Source: G963676095 sp963676095
GTDB taxonomy: Bacteria > Bacteroidota > Bacteroidia > Bacteroidales > Prolixibacteraceae
Length of the DNA: 64,000 bases
Reading direction: 5' to 3'
Assembly (NCBI GenBank): GCA_963676095.1
Contig: OY781040.1
Coordinates: 2,294,001 to 2,358,000, forward strand
Shown here: one piece after another, positions 1 through 8,118 of the stretch
How the letters are laid out: every line of letters begins with the position of its first letter
Numbering within the stretch: position 1 is the first letter of the stretch
The notes under the pieces: model-generated
The model's input: only the letters and a program-made list of their open reading frames with translations
Told to the model about the DNA's origin: nothing
The model's database searches: none
Made by a program: the position numbers and the translations under genes

Positions 1-2063
1 TTGGTGGCCACGTAAATCTTGTTTGGGGTGTCCGAAGTCCCTTTGCCCCAAAGGATCATATCCATTTTCCCGTCGCCATTCACATCGCAGCAGTTCCATT
101 GATTATTTGTAGATACCAAGTTAAAGCTTGGAAGGCCCGTTATTCCTTGTTCTCTAAAACCATTCTGGGTATAAATCAGGAAAGACCACACAGGATTTAC
201 TGCCTTGTCGGTTTTTAGGATATCCGTTCTCCCGTCCCCGTTAAAATCGCCATACCGCAACGAGTTGGTATTAACCATATTACTCCCGGAGCCAGTCAGT
301 ATCAGCTTGTTGTCCGTACCTTTAAATTCTTCCAGGTAATACATTGTGTCGTTTAAGGCCAGTATATCGGAGCACCCGTCCCCGTTAAAATCCAGGATCT
401 GAAAGGGAGTGCTTCCAACACCAGCCGGAGGCAACGTCCCTGTTGACGGCATATATCCATCCTGTATAAAACTTCCCGAGAATGAATATAATTCATAGAA
501 AGGCAACACAGTCAGGGCCCCGCTGTATTCTTTATAGACCATTACCTCAAGTTTACCGTCCCCATTGTAGTCAACGATTTGGTAATGGTCAAGGTCCTCG
601 TCTGTACTCCAGTAATCATGATAAAAATTGTCAAAGCTGCTCCCGGTTGACTGAAAATAGTAAAAATCAAAACCGTAGTCATAGACAATCTGCATTATGT
701 CGGATAGCCCGTCCCCGTTAAAATCGGCAATGATATAATTAGTCTCCCCGTTACCAAAATCAGTGTAGGTTTGCCAGCTGAAGGCCATGTTACCGTTCTG
801 ATCGGCCAGGTAAACTTTCATGTCCCCGTAGCCCGACAAAGGCGCTGTCATGATGTCTGTTCTCCCGTCCCCGTTAAAATCTCCCTGATAAATCCGCTCA
901 TTAACCGATGCGGAATAAATACCTGACGACGCGCTAAACTGTTCCGTTTGATTACTGTAAGTAAATACCAGCGGGTTCAGCGGTTGGTCCTGGCTGCTGT
1001 ACTCGGTTATCTTTTGTAAAAGGGGGTATCTCTTATCTTCACAGTAATCCAGATCATATCTTTTATAATTCTGTCCGTTACTGGTAATCCTGATTTTGAT
1101 AAGCAGGATATCACTATAAAAATTTTTCCCGCCATAAACATACTGGTTCACATTACTCCTGGCCTGGTACCTGAAGTAAACCTTCACGGAAGGTTCCGTC
1201 GACTGGGACGCATTTCCGGTATAATCGATTTCCCCGATAGGATGTTCATCATCTGAGCTGATATAGTTGAAGTTCATGTAATTTCCGTAACGGTCCGTTA
1301 TCTTGTTGACTTTCCAGTACAATATGGAAGAACCGTTCAGTGTTACCCTGGAATCCGCGCTGTTCCCGTACTCACAGATAAGCCCGGATTTGGTATAAAC
1401 AATAAAATACAGGGGCCCCTGCCCGGAAGTGCCATAGGCAACTATTTTGGAGAATTCTTCCCGCTCGGTCCGGTACTCGCTCCCGCTATAGCCATAACTT
1501 CCGCTGGTTACAAGCAGCCTTTTCCCGTCCAGGGCAAACCGGTCGGAATAAGTCCCGTCAACGGCCATTGTCTGACCATCGTTGTAAATATCCTGGGTGA
1601 CCCTGCTTATCACGGAAAGGCCGCCAATATTCCATCCCGAGCCAATAGACCCAGCCGAAAGATAACTGGTATAGTCAAGGGATAAGTTGGGTTGCAGGCC
1701 ATTTGCCCCTTTGGGTACCGTAATGGGAACCTGAAAGGAAGCAGTTCCTGAAACGGAAAGTGCCCCTTCTGTCTTGCCGACAGGCAAAGTAGCGTCGATC
1801 TCGTAACTGGATGGATCGACGGCATCGGAATAAACAATATTTTTATTGTAAATTGGTTGTTCTTCAACAATTTGCGCAAGCATAGTACCTCCGTCAGTGG
1901 TGTAGGAATACCCCTGGGAGAACATGATGCTGTTGGTGGCCTCGTGGACGACAGTCCCCGTCTCGGAACCGTTCAATACCAGGTCGGACGGCTGTCCCTG
2001 GCTTGTTATCCCCATAAATGAGCACAACAAGCCCGTTAAAACAGGATAATAGATCTTTTTCAT
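1..2063 (-). CDS. SpvB/FG-GAP repeat Rhs/Tc-toxin-like secreted protein (C-terminus beyond window)
   Basis: Reading the minus strand from the ATG at 2061-2063 gives an open frame of 687 codons that leaves the window at base 1. Residues 1-22 form a signal peptide (MKKIYYPVLTGLLCSF). Residues about 95-185 match the SpvB/TcdB N-terminal domain: ALSVSGTASFQVPI, the GLQPNLSLDY stretch, GSGWNIGG, then DRFALDGKRLL. From about residue 390 to the edge there are six FG-GAP/VCBS calcium-loop repeats of the form DFNGDGRTDI, about 50 residues apart. In known proteins this layout precedes Rhs/YD repeats and a variable C-terminal toxin, but that part is not in the window, so the effector is unknown. The frame follows 2087-2533 by 23 bases on the same strand and probably shares its transcript. 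It could also be a large surface protein with no toxin. Confidence 0.88.
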   Translation of the reverse strand, partial: MKKIYYPVLTGLLCSFMGITSQGQPSDLVLNGSETGTVVHEATNSIMFSQGYSYTTDGGTMLAQIVEEQPIYNKNIVYSDAVDPSSYEIDATLPVGKTEGALSVSGTASFQVPITVPKGANGLQPNLSLDYTSYLSAGSIGSGWNIGGLSVISRVTQDIYNDGQTMAVDGTYSDRFALDGKRLLVTSGSYGYSGSEYRTEREEFSKIVAYGTSGQGPLYFIVYTKSGLICEYGNSADSRVTLNGSSILYWKVNKITDRYGNYMNFNYISSDDEHPIGEIDYTGNASQSTEPSVKVYFRYQARSNVNQYVYGGKNFYSDILLIKIRITSNGQNYKRYDLDYCEDKRYPLLQKITEYSSQDQPLNPLVFTYSNQTEQFSASSGIYSASVNERIYQGDFNGDGRTDIMTAPLSGYGDMKVYLADQNGNMAFSWQTYTDFGNGETNYIIADFNGDGLSDIMQIVYDYGFDFYYFQSTGSSFDNFYHDYWSTDEDLDHYQIVDYNGDGKLEVMVYKEYSGALTVLPFYELYSFSGSFIQDGYMPSTGTLPPAGVGSTPFQILDFNGDGCSDILALNDTMYYLEEFKGTDNKLILTGSGSNMVNTNSLRYGDFNGDGRTDILKTDKAVNPVWSFLIYTQNGFREQGITGLPSFNLVSTNNQWNCCDVNGDGKMDMILWGKGTSDTPNKIYVAT

Positions 2064-2086
2064 GTGGATAATCTTTTAACATGGTG

Positions 2087-2533
2087 TTACTTCCTGACAA
2101 TCGTCCACTTTTTCTCTTTGCTGCCCGCACGTATTGTCAGCTGATAAGGTCCCGCAGGCTTACCCGATAAGTCAATTTGATTTCCCCGGGCAGATCCGGG
2201 TTCCTGAAAGATCCTTCGTCCCTCCGGATTACGGACGCTGATGAATATCTTATGGCCATCCAGAACCGGAAACCCAATATGGACTATCCCTTCTTCTTCC
2301 TGGTAGCTTAGCTGTACCGGTTGTCCGCCAACCCGGGCCTCAAGCGGCAAGGTCAAACTGTCCGGAACCGCAACTACGTCCCGTGCAGCTGTATTCAGCG
2401 TCGTTACCACCGAACGGGTGATCCGGTTTCCGCTCACATCATAGCCAAACCCGATCGTGGTCTGTCCCGCACTTGTATTTCCTGTCAGCAGTCCGGCTGC
2501 CACCAGGATAAATGCCGTGAAAATAGTTTTCAT
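2087..2533 (-). CDS. Small exported protein with one YD-like motif and a T9SS-like C-terminal domain
   Basis: This is a 148-residue protein with an N-terminal signal peptide (MKTIFTAFILVAAGLL). Just after the cleavage region it has GFGYDVSGNRITR, which resembles a single Rhs/YD repeat unit (YDxxGNRxxR). The last 65 residues form a short beta-sandwich-like tail ending DLSGKPAGPYQLTIR and KKWTIVRK, which resembles the type A sorting domain used by the type IX secretion system. It lies between an S74 tail-fibre protein (14-base gap upstream) and the SpvB/FG-GAP gene (23-base gap downstream), so all three look co-transcribed. Adapter or decoy roles for the large protein are inference. The T9SS assignment rests on pattern resemblance. 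Confidence 0.7.
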   Translation of the reverse strand: MKTIFTAFILVAAGLLTGNTSAGQTTIGFGYDVSGNRITRSVVTTLNTAARDVVAVPDSLTLPLEARVGGQPVQLSYQEEEGIVHIGFPVLDGHKIFISVRNPEGRRIFQEPGSARGNQIDLSGKPAGPYQLTIRAGSKEKKWTIVRK

Positions 2534-2547
2534 GACCAGCCCTCCCT

Positions 2548-3120
2548 TTATTGATTGACCTGCTTCTTCAAGGAGTCTATCTCGGCCTGCTGTTCTTTTA
2601 TCGCCTCGATCAGGTAGGGGATCAGGGCTGAATAGGATAACGATTTTTCCTGCGTACTGTCGTTGGTCATGACCGCTTCAGGGATGACTGCTTCTACATC
2701 CTGGGCCAGTAACCCGGCATGCAGTTGTTTTGTCCGGTCGTTTTTCCAGGAAAAGTTGACCCCGCTTAGTTTTTTTATCTTTCCCAGGTTATCGCCGGCC
2801 AGCGGGGTAATATTTATCTTGGCTGCCTTATCTGAATTTTCGTAAAGCGTCCCGCACTGAATGTCAATCCAGCCGCTCCCGTCTGTTTTATAAAACACGA
2901 TCCTGTTGGTGCTCATCATCCGGGGATCGGAATTCCACAAACCAATGGAGTAGGGCTGGTTCGATGAATTGTAAAAACGGGTCTGCCCCGAGTTAATTTC
3001 TACCCGCTGGGTGGGGGTGCTCGTTCTTATTCCAATGTAATTGTTACTGTCGACCTTGATCTGGGCCTCAACGGAAATTATTAACAGGCTGAATACAGCC
3101 AGCATGACTGTCTTTTTCAT
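2548..3120 (-). CDS. Tail-fibre domain protein with S74 intramolecular chaperone domain
   Basis: The frame is open further upstream to 3303, but the start at 3120 is preferred because it gives a proper signal peptide (MKKTVMLAVFSLLIISVEAQ) in a 190-residue protein. Residues 27-50 (NYIGIRTSTPTQRVEI) are the usual entry into a Bacteroidetes tail-fibre-type repeat. Residues about 96-190 form the S74 intramolecular chaperone/autoprotease domain: S96-D97 with K101 in the order seen in the self-cleaving Ser/Lys dyad, then GVNFSWK, AGLLAQDVEAVIPEAV, and the closing helix LIPYLIEAIKEQQ. In phage tail spikes this domain trimerises a fibre and then cuts itself off. Here it is first in a row with the mini-YD and SpvB/FG-GAP genes. 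It may help assemble or present a secreted fibre. Confidence 0.82.
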   Translation of the reverse strand: MKKTVMLAVFSLLIISVEAQIKVDSNNYIGIRTSTPTQRVEINSGQTRFYNSSNQPYSIGLWNSDPRMMSTNRIVFYKTDGSGWIDIQCGTLYENSDKAAKINITPLAGDNLGKIKKLSGVNFSWKNDRTKQLHAGLLAQDVEAVIPEAVMTNDSTQEKSLSYSALIPYLIEAIKEQQAEIDSLKKQVNQ

Positions 3121-4564
3121 AACTGCGGTTTTTAACGGTGTATAATTGTTTGTTCTGAAATGCACTCTTCCTGTCTGTGACAGGAAGGATGTATTTTGAG
3201 TATAAAAGGGACGGGCTACCGTTCCCGTAAGAGGTACAAAAGAAGAAAAAGAAAAATACTGCCCTTTCGGGCAACAGGTAAAGTTCCTGTAGTAGAAGGA
3301 CATGGCAATATACGCCTTTCCTTTGGGTATTGCCTGCTTGCAGCGTCTAATTTTGGCAGCAGGATTTTTTAATAAAGGTATTCTGATATTCTTCCCAAAA
3401 CGGGATCAGAACAATAGTAAAATACACTGCTTTCGGATCATATCTGGCGTCCGGGCTTTTCCGTGCATATGTAATCGTGTATTTTGGAGAACATTCCTTC
3501 AGGGGAGCCTGTCCCCTCCCAAAAGGATTATCAGTTTCAGCCGAAACTTCATCGGGTGGCCGTTCTTCCTGTCTTGTCCTCTCCGCTATGTTCCATGGCA
3601 GAATAATGATGACCCTGTATTCAATATTTGCGGGCCTTGCCATGTCCGTTTCATCTGATGAAGTAAAATATTTCATATATTAATTCCTGAAACGAACAAA
3701 AGGTTACCCGCTTTGAATGAATATTTTTGAACACATAGACCAATTCAAGGAAGACAAGTCTCCTTCTTTTATTTTTATATCTGGACCAACCCGCCCACTT
3801 CCATTCTCTTGTTCCTTGCTCCCGTCTCCTTTTCCCATGCCCTCTGCGCCCCTCCCATTGTTTGGGAAGCGTGAAATTTATTCTTGAGTCAAAGCTCAAA
3901 TTTCGGGTATAGATTGCTTCATTCTCGTACCTTCTCTTTGTAATAAAAATTATTCAATATATACAATGGAATCGTTCTCAAAAGAAACCTAATAGGTTGT
4001 AGGTTGTATCGGGAAAAAAGTATTGAAGAAAAAAGATCATAGGTGGAGAAAAAGATAAATTTATCGTTGCCAGCCAGACAAAATATCCGTTCAATCGAAA
4101 TTCCGATGGCATTTCTGATTTTGGCAATCAGGTCCCGCTTCCCGGATCCGGATTGTTTTAAGCACAAACAACAACTTTTTTTGCAATTTCTGTCCTTGAG
4201 CAGGACAGGCTCTTCCTTTTCCAATCGATGAAAAGGAAGCAAAAATCTTGTCAAAACGAACCCTCCGCCGGGCGTTTTGACGGCCAGCGCACCGCTTCGT
4301 TCTGCATTCGCGACGGAGTATTGACGGATTTCGGGATTGTCTGTCCTGTCATTCCCAAACTTCTTCGATAACCGCCCAACTAATGCTTCTGCCGAATCTT
4401 TCAATGCTTGTTTGTTTTATCCAAAGCACTTGTTTTCTTGCTTTTTCCAAGATAATTGACGGCTGCGTGGATATTTTGTTCATGCCTAATTTGGCTCTTT
4501 CCTGAAATGACAGAATTGCAAACCGTGCTACCAAAGACCGGCAGAGGGATACCCCCGGCCATGA
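3121..4564. other. 1.4-kb stretch without a convincing gene
   Basis: Several short frames exist on both strands (for example 3302-3658 plus and 3347-3676 minus, which overlap each other) but none has a recognisable domain, signal peptide or ribosome binding site. The visible structure is a 9-base inverted repeat, GTCAAAACG at 4250-4258 and CGTTTTGAC at 4273-4281, with a GC-rich loop, which would form a terminator-like hairpin. The stretch probably holds the promoter of the S74/SpvB cluster at its left end and degenerate intergenic sequence elsewhere. Confidence 0.5.
4250..4281. terminator. Inverted repeat with terminator-like shape
   Basis: Perfect 9-base arms (GTCAAAACG / CGTTTTGAC) flank a 14-base GC-rich spacer. 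There is no clear T-run after either side and no adjacent gene in need of a terminator, so this may be a remnant of a repeated intergenic element. Confidence 0.35.
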
Positions 4565-5260
4565 TCAATCAGCGACCTGTGCCGCCGTGGTCTTTGCATC
4601 CTGCCTGATCAGCCCATCCTCAAGCCGGATGATCCTTTTACCATAATTGGCAAACTTTTCATTATGGGTAACCTGGATAATGGTCATCCCTTCCCCGTTC
4701 AGCTCCATCAGCACATTCATGATCATTTCACCCTGGGTTGAGTGAAGGTTACCGGTAGGCTCGTCGGCCAGAAGGAGTTTCGGTTTGCCAACGATAGCCC
4801 GGGCAATCCCTACCAGTTGCTGTTGTCCCCCCGACAGCTGGGCCGGAAACAAATCTTTCTTCGCAACAATATTGAACCGGTCGAGCAGATCTGCGACCAT
4901 CGCCTTTCGCTCTTTTCCTCTTACCCCTTTATAAATCAACGGGGTTTCGATGTTCTCATACACGGTCATTTCCTCGATCAGGTGGTAGGCCTGGAAAATG
5001 AACCCCATGAAATTCCGGTGGTATTCAACCTTTTTCTTTTCCTTCAGATCAAGTACCGGCTCATCATACAGGCAATAACTGCCTGCAGAAGGTTCGTCAA
5101 GCAACCCGATAATGTTGAGCAGGGTCGACTTTCCCGAGCCGCTCGGCCCCATAATGCTGACAAACTCGCCATCATTAACCTCCAGGTTGATGCCTTTTAA
5201 CACGAAAGTACGCTGAAACTTCGAATCGTAATATTTGTCTATCTCACTTAACCGGATCAT
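4565..5260 (-). CDS. ABC transporter ATP-binding protein, MacB/LolD family
   Basis: This is a 231-residue ATPase. The frame extends to 5296, but the ATG at 5258-5260 (MIRLSEIDKYY) fits the family start. Visible motifs are Walker A GPSGSGKS (38-45), Q-loop Q90, signature LSGGQQQ (142-148), Walker B LLLADEPT (162-169) and the switch histidine H199. Family members energise MacB/FtsX-type permeases that move lipoproteins, peptides or toxic compounds across the envelope. No permease gene is adjacent; the nearest FtsX-type permeases are at 18790-23681. One oddity is that the residue after LSGGQQQ is Leu (LSGGQQQLVGIARA), where most family members have Arg. It is transcribed away from the HxlR gene upstream, with about 140 bases between them. 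Confidence 0.9.
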   Translation of the reverse strand: MIRLSEIDKYYDSKFQRTFVLKGINLEVNDGEFVSIMGPSGSGKSTLLNIIGLLDEPSAGSYCLYDEPVLDLKEKKKVEYHRNFMGFIFQAYHLIEEMTVYENIETPLIYKGVRGKERKAMVADLLDRFNIVAKKDLFPAQLSGGQQQLVGIARAIVGKPKLLLADEPTGNLHSTQGEMIMNVLMELNGEGMTIIQVTHNEKFANYGKRIIRLEDGLIRQDAKTTAAQVAD

Positions 5261-5400
5261 AGTATTTGTTTTTATTTTTAACGGATCATAAAACATACCA
5301 AAATCTCAACATCCAAGATACAAACTTATTACGATAAAGAAGCAGGGAAAATATGTAAAAAATATAGACACTCCCTGTTAAAAATATGGACACCGGAACC

Positions 5401-5766
5401 TCAGGCATGAAAAGCCTCCCTCGATTTTCTGATCACCTCAATATTTTCCAGAGCCCAACTGGTAAGACTTTGAATATGGGGAAGAAGACTTTTTCCGAGT
5501 GCTGTCAGGCGATATTCGACCCGGGGAGGGATTTCCGGATACACTTTCCGGGATACCAGCCCGTCTGCTTCCAGCGTGCGGAGCGTCACGGTCAGCATTT
5601 TTTGTGAAATATCGCTGATGGTATTATTTAAGTCCCTGAAGCGCATTACTTCTGCCTCACCAAGGATCGAGATCACTAAAATCGACCACTTGTCCCCAAA
5701 ACGATCGAGCACATTACGGACCGGACAATTACCGGTCACTTTAAATTTTTCAAGAGATTTTTCCAT
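5401..5766 (-). CDS. HxlR-family winged-helix transcriptional regulator
   Basis: This is a 121-residue DNA-binding protein of the HxlR family. It has the N-terminal cysteine-containing entry (GNCPVRNVLDRFGDKWSIL), the recognition helix region ISQKMLTVTLRTLEADGLV, and the wing YPEIPPRVEYRLTALGKSL, followed by a C-terminal dimerisation helix. It is divergent from the QorB-like reductase gene at 5973, separated by 206 bases. Divergent HxlR/reductase pairs such as ytfH-ytfG (qorR-qorB) usually have the regulator repressing the reductase until an electrophile or quinone modifies its cysteine. Here the candidate sensor is the cysteine at position 14. The regulatory role is inferred from the pairing. 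Confidence 0.88.
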   Translation of the reverse strand: MEKSLEKFKVTGNCPVRNVLDRFGDKWSILVISILGEAEVMRFRDLNNTISDISQKMLTVTLRTLEADGLVSRKVYPEIPPRVEYRLTALGKSLLPHIQSLTSWALENIEVIRKSREAFHA

Positions 5767-5829
5767 TTTCCCATCCTGATTATCAACAATACTAACATCG
5801 GAGTAAGTATCTGGTTATAAAGTAAGATC

Positions 5830-5860
5830 TTGACTCATATTCCCAAACCTGTTACCTTTG
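5830..5860 (+). promoter_or_regulatory. Bacteroidetes-type promoter of the QorB-like gene
   Basis: TACCTTTG at 5853-5860 fits the Bacteroidetes -7 consensus TAnnTTTG, and TTG at 5830-5832 lies 20 bases upstream, as expected for the -33 element. Transcription would begin near 5866, leaving a leader of about 105 bases before the ATG at 5973. An HxlR operator may overlap this region. Confidence 0.55.
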
Positions 5861-5972
5861 ACTCTCCAAAAGTAAGTAATTTTCTTTAGGTAATTAATCC
5901 GGTTTTTAAATCAAGTATGGATTCGTCGAAGCTGTTGACGCAAATAAAAAAAATGTAAAATAAAGACAAACA

Positions 5973-6848
5973 ATGAACAAGATCATGATTACAGGGGCCA
6001 CGGGCCACCTCGGCAGCCAGGTGCTGCATCTTCTTCAACAGGAAGCAGGTAACTATTCAATTTACGCTATTGCCAGGGACCCGTCAAAACTCGGAGCTGA
6101 GCAGAAGGAAGGGATAACCGTTATCCAGGCGGATTATGAAGACAAAGAATCGCTCGTAAAAGCTTTTCAGGGGATCGACAAGCTTTACTTTATTTCGGGC
6201 AATGATATTTTCATAAGAAAAAAGCAACACGAAAACGTCGTGGAAGCAGCAAAGGAGGCCGGGGTAAAACACGTGGTTTACACGAGCTTCCAACGGAAAT
6301 CAGAAACCGAAGATTCCCCGGTCGCCGTAGTTGCGGGGGTACATCTCTACACGGAAAAATTACTGAAACAATCGGAGTTGAATTACACGATCATGAAACA
6401 TGCGCTTTACTCGGATGTTATCCCCATGTTTATCGGAGAAGATGTCCTTAAAAAAGGGGTCATTTACCAGCCCGCCGGAGATGGGAAAGTATCGTTTGCA
6501 TCACGGTCGGATATGGCCAGGGCCGCTGTTACGGTCCTCACGACCGAAGGTCATGTCAATAAAGTTTATGAGATAGCCGGAAATTCATCTTGCTCTTACG
6601 GGGATATTGCAAAAATGCTGAATAAAATCAGCGGCAAACAGATTGTCTATATATCCCCTTCTTCCGAAGAATTTAAAGATACCCTTTCGAAAGCAGGTGT
6701 CCCGGAAGGGATTATCGGCATGTCTGTTACTTTCAGCGAAGGGATCAGGCAGGGCGAATTCGATTTTCCCGACCCGACCCTGGAAAAGCTGATCGGGCAT
6801 AAGCCTCAAAGCGTGGAAGAATTTTTGACTGAATTTTATTCAAAATAA
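5973..6848 (+). CDS. qorB: NmrA/SDR-family NAD(P)H-dependent reductase, QorB-like
   Basis: This is a 291-residue atypical short-chain dehydrogenase. The dinucleotide-binding glycine motif GATGHLG is at residues 7-13. The order of blocks follows E. coli QorB (YtfG): an ITVIQADYEDKESL strand, KLYFIS, an AKEAGVKHVVYTS segment, a central HLYTEKLLKQSELNYTIMK, AAGDGKVSFASRSDMARAA, and the closing LIGHKPQSVEEFL. QorB uses NADPH to reduce quinones in the cytoplasm. The active-site YxxxK of classical SDRs is absent, as is usual for this subgroup. It is divergent from the HxlR gene, which supports a redox-stress role. The gene symbol is a family-level match; the substrate is not shown by sequence. Confidence 0.87.
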   Translation: MNKIMITGATGHLGSQVLHLLQQEAGNYSIYAIARDPSKLGAEQKEGITVIQADYEDKESLVKAFQGIDKLYFISGNDIFIRKKQHENVVEAAKEAGVKHVVYTSFQRKSETEDSPVAVVAGVHLYTEKLLKQSELNYTIMKHALYSDVIPMFIGEDVLKKGVIYQPAGDGKVSFASRSDMARAAVTVLTTEGHVNKVYEIAGNSSCSYGDIAKMLNKISGKQIVYISPSSEEFKDTLSKAGVPEGIIGMSVTFSEGIRQGEFDFPDPTLEKLIGHKPQSVEEFLTEFYSK

Positions 6849-6951
6849 GCAAAGGTCCATGGTTGATATTGTTGGTGATTTTATTGTTAATGGCGGGGCA
6901 CCGGAGGATTATTGTTGTTAGATACAGATTTTTCTTGATAGAACATAAAAT

Positions 6952-6967
6952 GCCCCCGGAAGGGGGC
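6952..6967 (-). terminator. Terminator hairpin of the metallophosphatase transcript
   Basis: A perfect 6-bp GC-only stem (GCCCCC / GGGGGC) with a 4-base loop is followed, on the minus strand, by ATTTTATG. It lies 25 bases past the stop codon of the phosphatase gene at 6992 and between two convergent genes. Confidence 0.7.
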
Positions 6968-6991
6968 AAATATTATTGTCTTAACCATTTT

Positions 6992-8038
6992 TCAATTACC
7001 GGTATCTACAAAAGAACCGGGATAGGTAACCACATAGTTGGGTTGGTCTTCTTTCGCAGGCTCCCAGATGTCCTTGTCCCGGTCGCATTGATATTTAGTC
7101 CGGATCCAGGTTGTAAACCTCCGCTGGTTTTCCTCCAGTTCGATCACCCGGTAACCCCGTCCGATCTCACCATAACACTGGCGTCCGCTGACATTTCCAT
7201 AGGCCAGACAAATATTCCGGAGACACCCGATATAATTATTGTCATGATCGTGACCTGTAAACATGCCCATCACATCTTTCATCTCAAGGAAAGAGGTATA
7301 TAATCCGGAATTAAGGTCCGGACAGCAGACCGATTCTTCCTTGACGCCTGCCGTTGTCTTTTTGCCTACTACTTCATTGTATTCGGGAAGAGGAATATGG
7401 AAAAAAGCCAGGGCCGGGAACGGTTTTCCCCCGTTCATCCGGGTAAGTCCGGCACTTTGCTCCCGGTACCAGCCTATCTGGTCGAACTTGATCCAGTCAT
7501 AACTGCCAAGATCTGTCTTTGGATGGAACCCGGAATGTGAATCGAGAAAATAAAGGACAGCCTCTGCTTTCCCGGTATCCGGAGACCCTATTTTCAGAAT
7601 ATAATTGCCGTTGCCCGAAATATCCTGAGGCCCGTTTTCTGTCATGCTGTAGGGTAAACCGGAGATGATTTCCATAATTTCCCTTCCTGTCAGTTCATAC
7701 TCGATATCATGGTTTCCGAGAACAACAGCCCAGGGTATTTTGGAGTCAATGAAAGGCCGGGCCAGCGCCAGCCAGGCCTTACGGGTATCTTTGGAACAGA
7801 CCACATCGCCGGTCAGGACAACAAGGTCCGGTTTCTCTTCTTCCATTGCCGCTTTCATCATGACAAGCGCACTGTCCGACCTGTACGAATTATACTGAAA
7901 GTGGATATCCGTGAACTGCAGGATCTTAAATCTACCATCCTTGCTGAAACGAAGGACAGGTTTCACGCCGTTTTTCCCGCCCCATGACACCAGTGTCAGC
8001 ATCAACATCATAAATAACAGGGTAGTTGCTTTCTTCAT
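6992..8038 (-). CDS. Secreted calcineurin-like metallophosphoesterase
   Basis: This is a 348-residue protein with a signal peptide (MKKATTLLFMMLMLTLVSWG). It carries the full two-metal phosphoesterase signature in order: D44-x-H46 (TDIH), GD at 77-78 (LTGD), GNHD at 108-111, the FHIP histidine, and GHDHDN near residue 270. The spacing and the C-terminal region match the purple-acid/Dcr2-like phosphatases seen beside Bacteroidetes SusCD loci. It should cleave phosphomonoesters or diesters in the periplasm or at the surface. It lies downstream of the GDPD lipoprotein gene on the same strand, but about 1.2 kb of tandem repeats separates them, so it may or may not belong to the SusCD transcript. 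Confidence 0.88.
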   Translation of the reverse strand: MKKATTLLFMMLMLTLVSWGGKNGVKPVLRFSKDGRFKILQFTDIHFQYNSYRSDSALVMMKAAMEEEKPDLVVLTGDVVCSKDTRKAWLALARPFIDSKIPWAVVLGNHDIEYELTGREIMEIISGLPYSMTENGPQDISGNGNYILKIGSPDTGKAEAVLYFLDSHSGFHPKTDLGSYDWIKFDQIGWYREQSAGLTRMNGGKPFPALAFFHIPLPEYNEVVGKKTTAGVKEESVCCPDLNSGLYTSFLEMKDVMGMFTGHDHDNNYIGCLRNICLAYGNVSGRQCYGEIGRGYRVIELEENQRRFTTWIRTKYQCDRDKDIWEPAKEDQPNYVVTYPGSFVDTGN

Positions 8039-8118
8039 TTTTTAGAATTGTTACAGGGTTTATAATAAATATGGTTGCTATTGTTATTTTAGTTGCTATT
8101 GTTAATATGGTTAACATT

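Noticed and set aside
3302..3676. Two overlapping frames on opposite strands (118 and 109 codons)
   Set aside because: No domain, signal peptide or ribosome binding site on either strand; composition looks non-coding.
3919..4404. 161-codon minus frame with a GGGFVLTRFLLPFH-like stretch
   Set aside because: It crosses the inverted repeat at 4250-4281 and has no family match; looks like translated repeated intergenic sequence.
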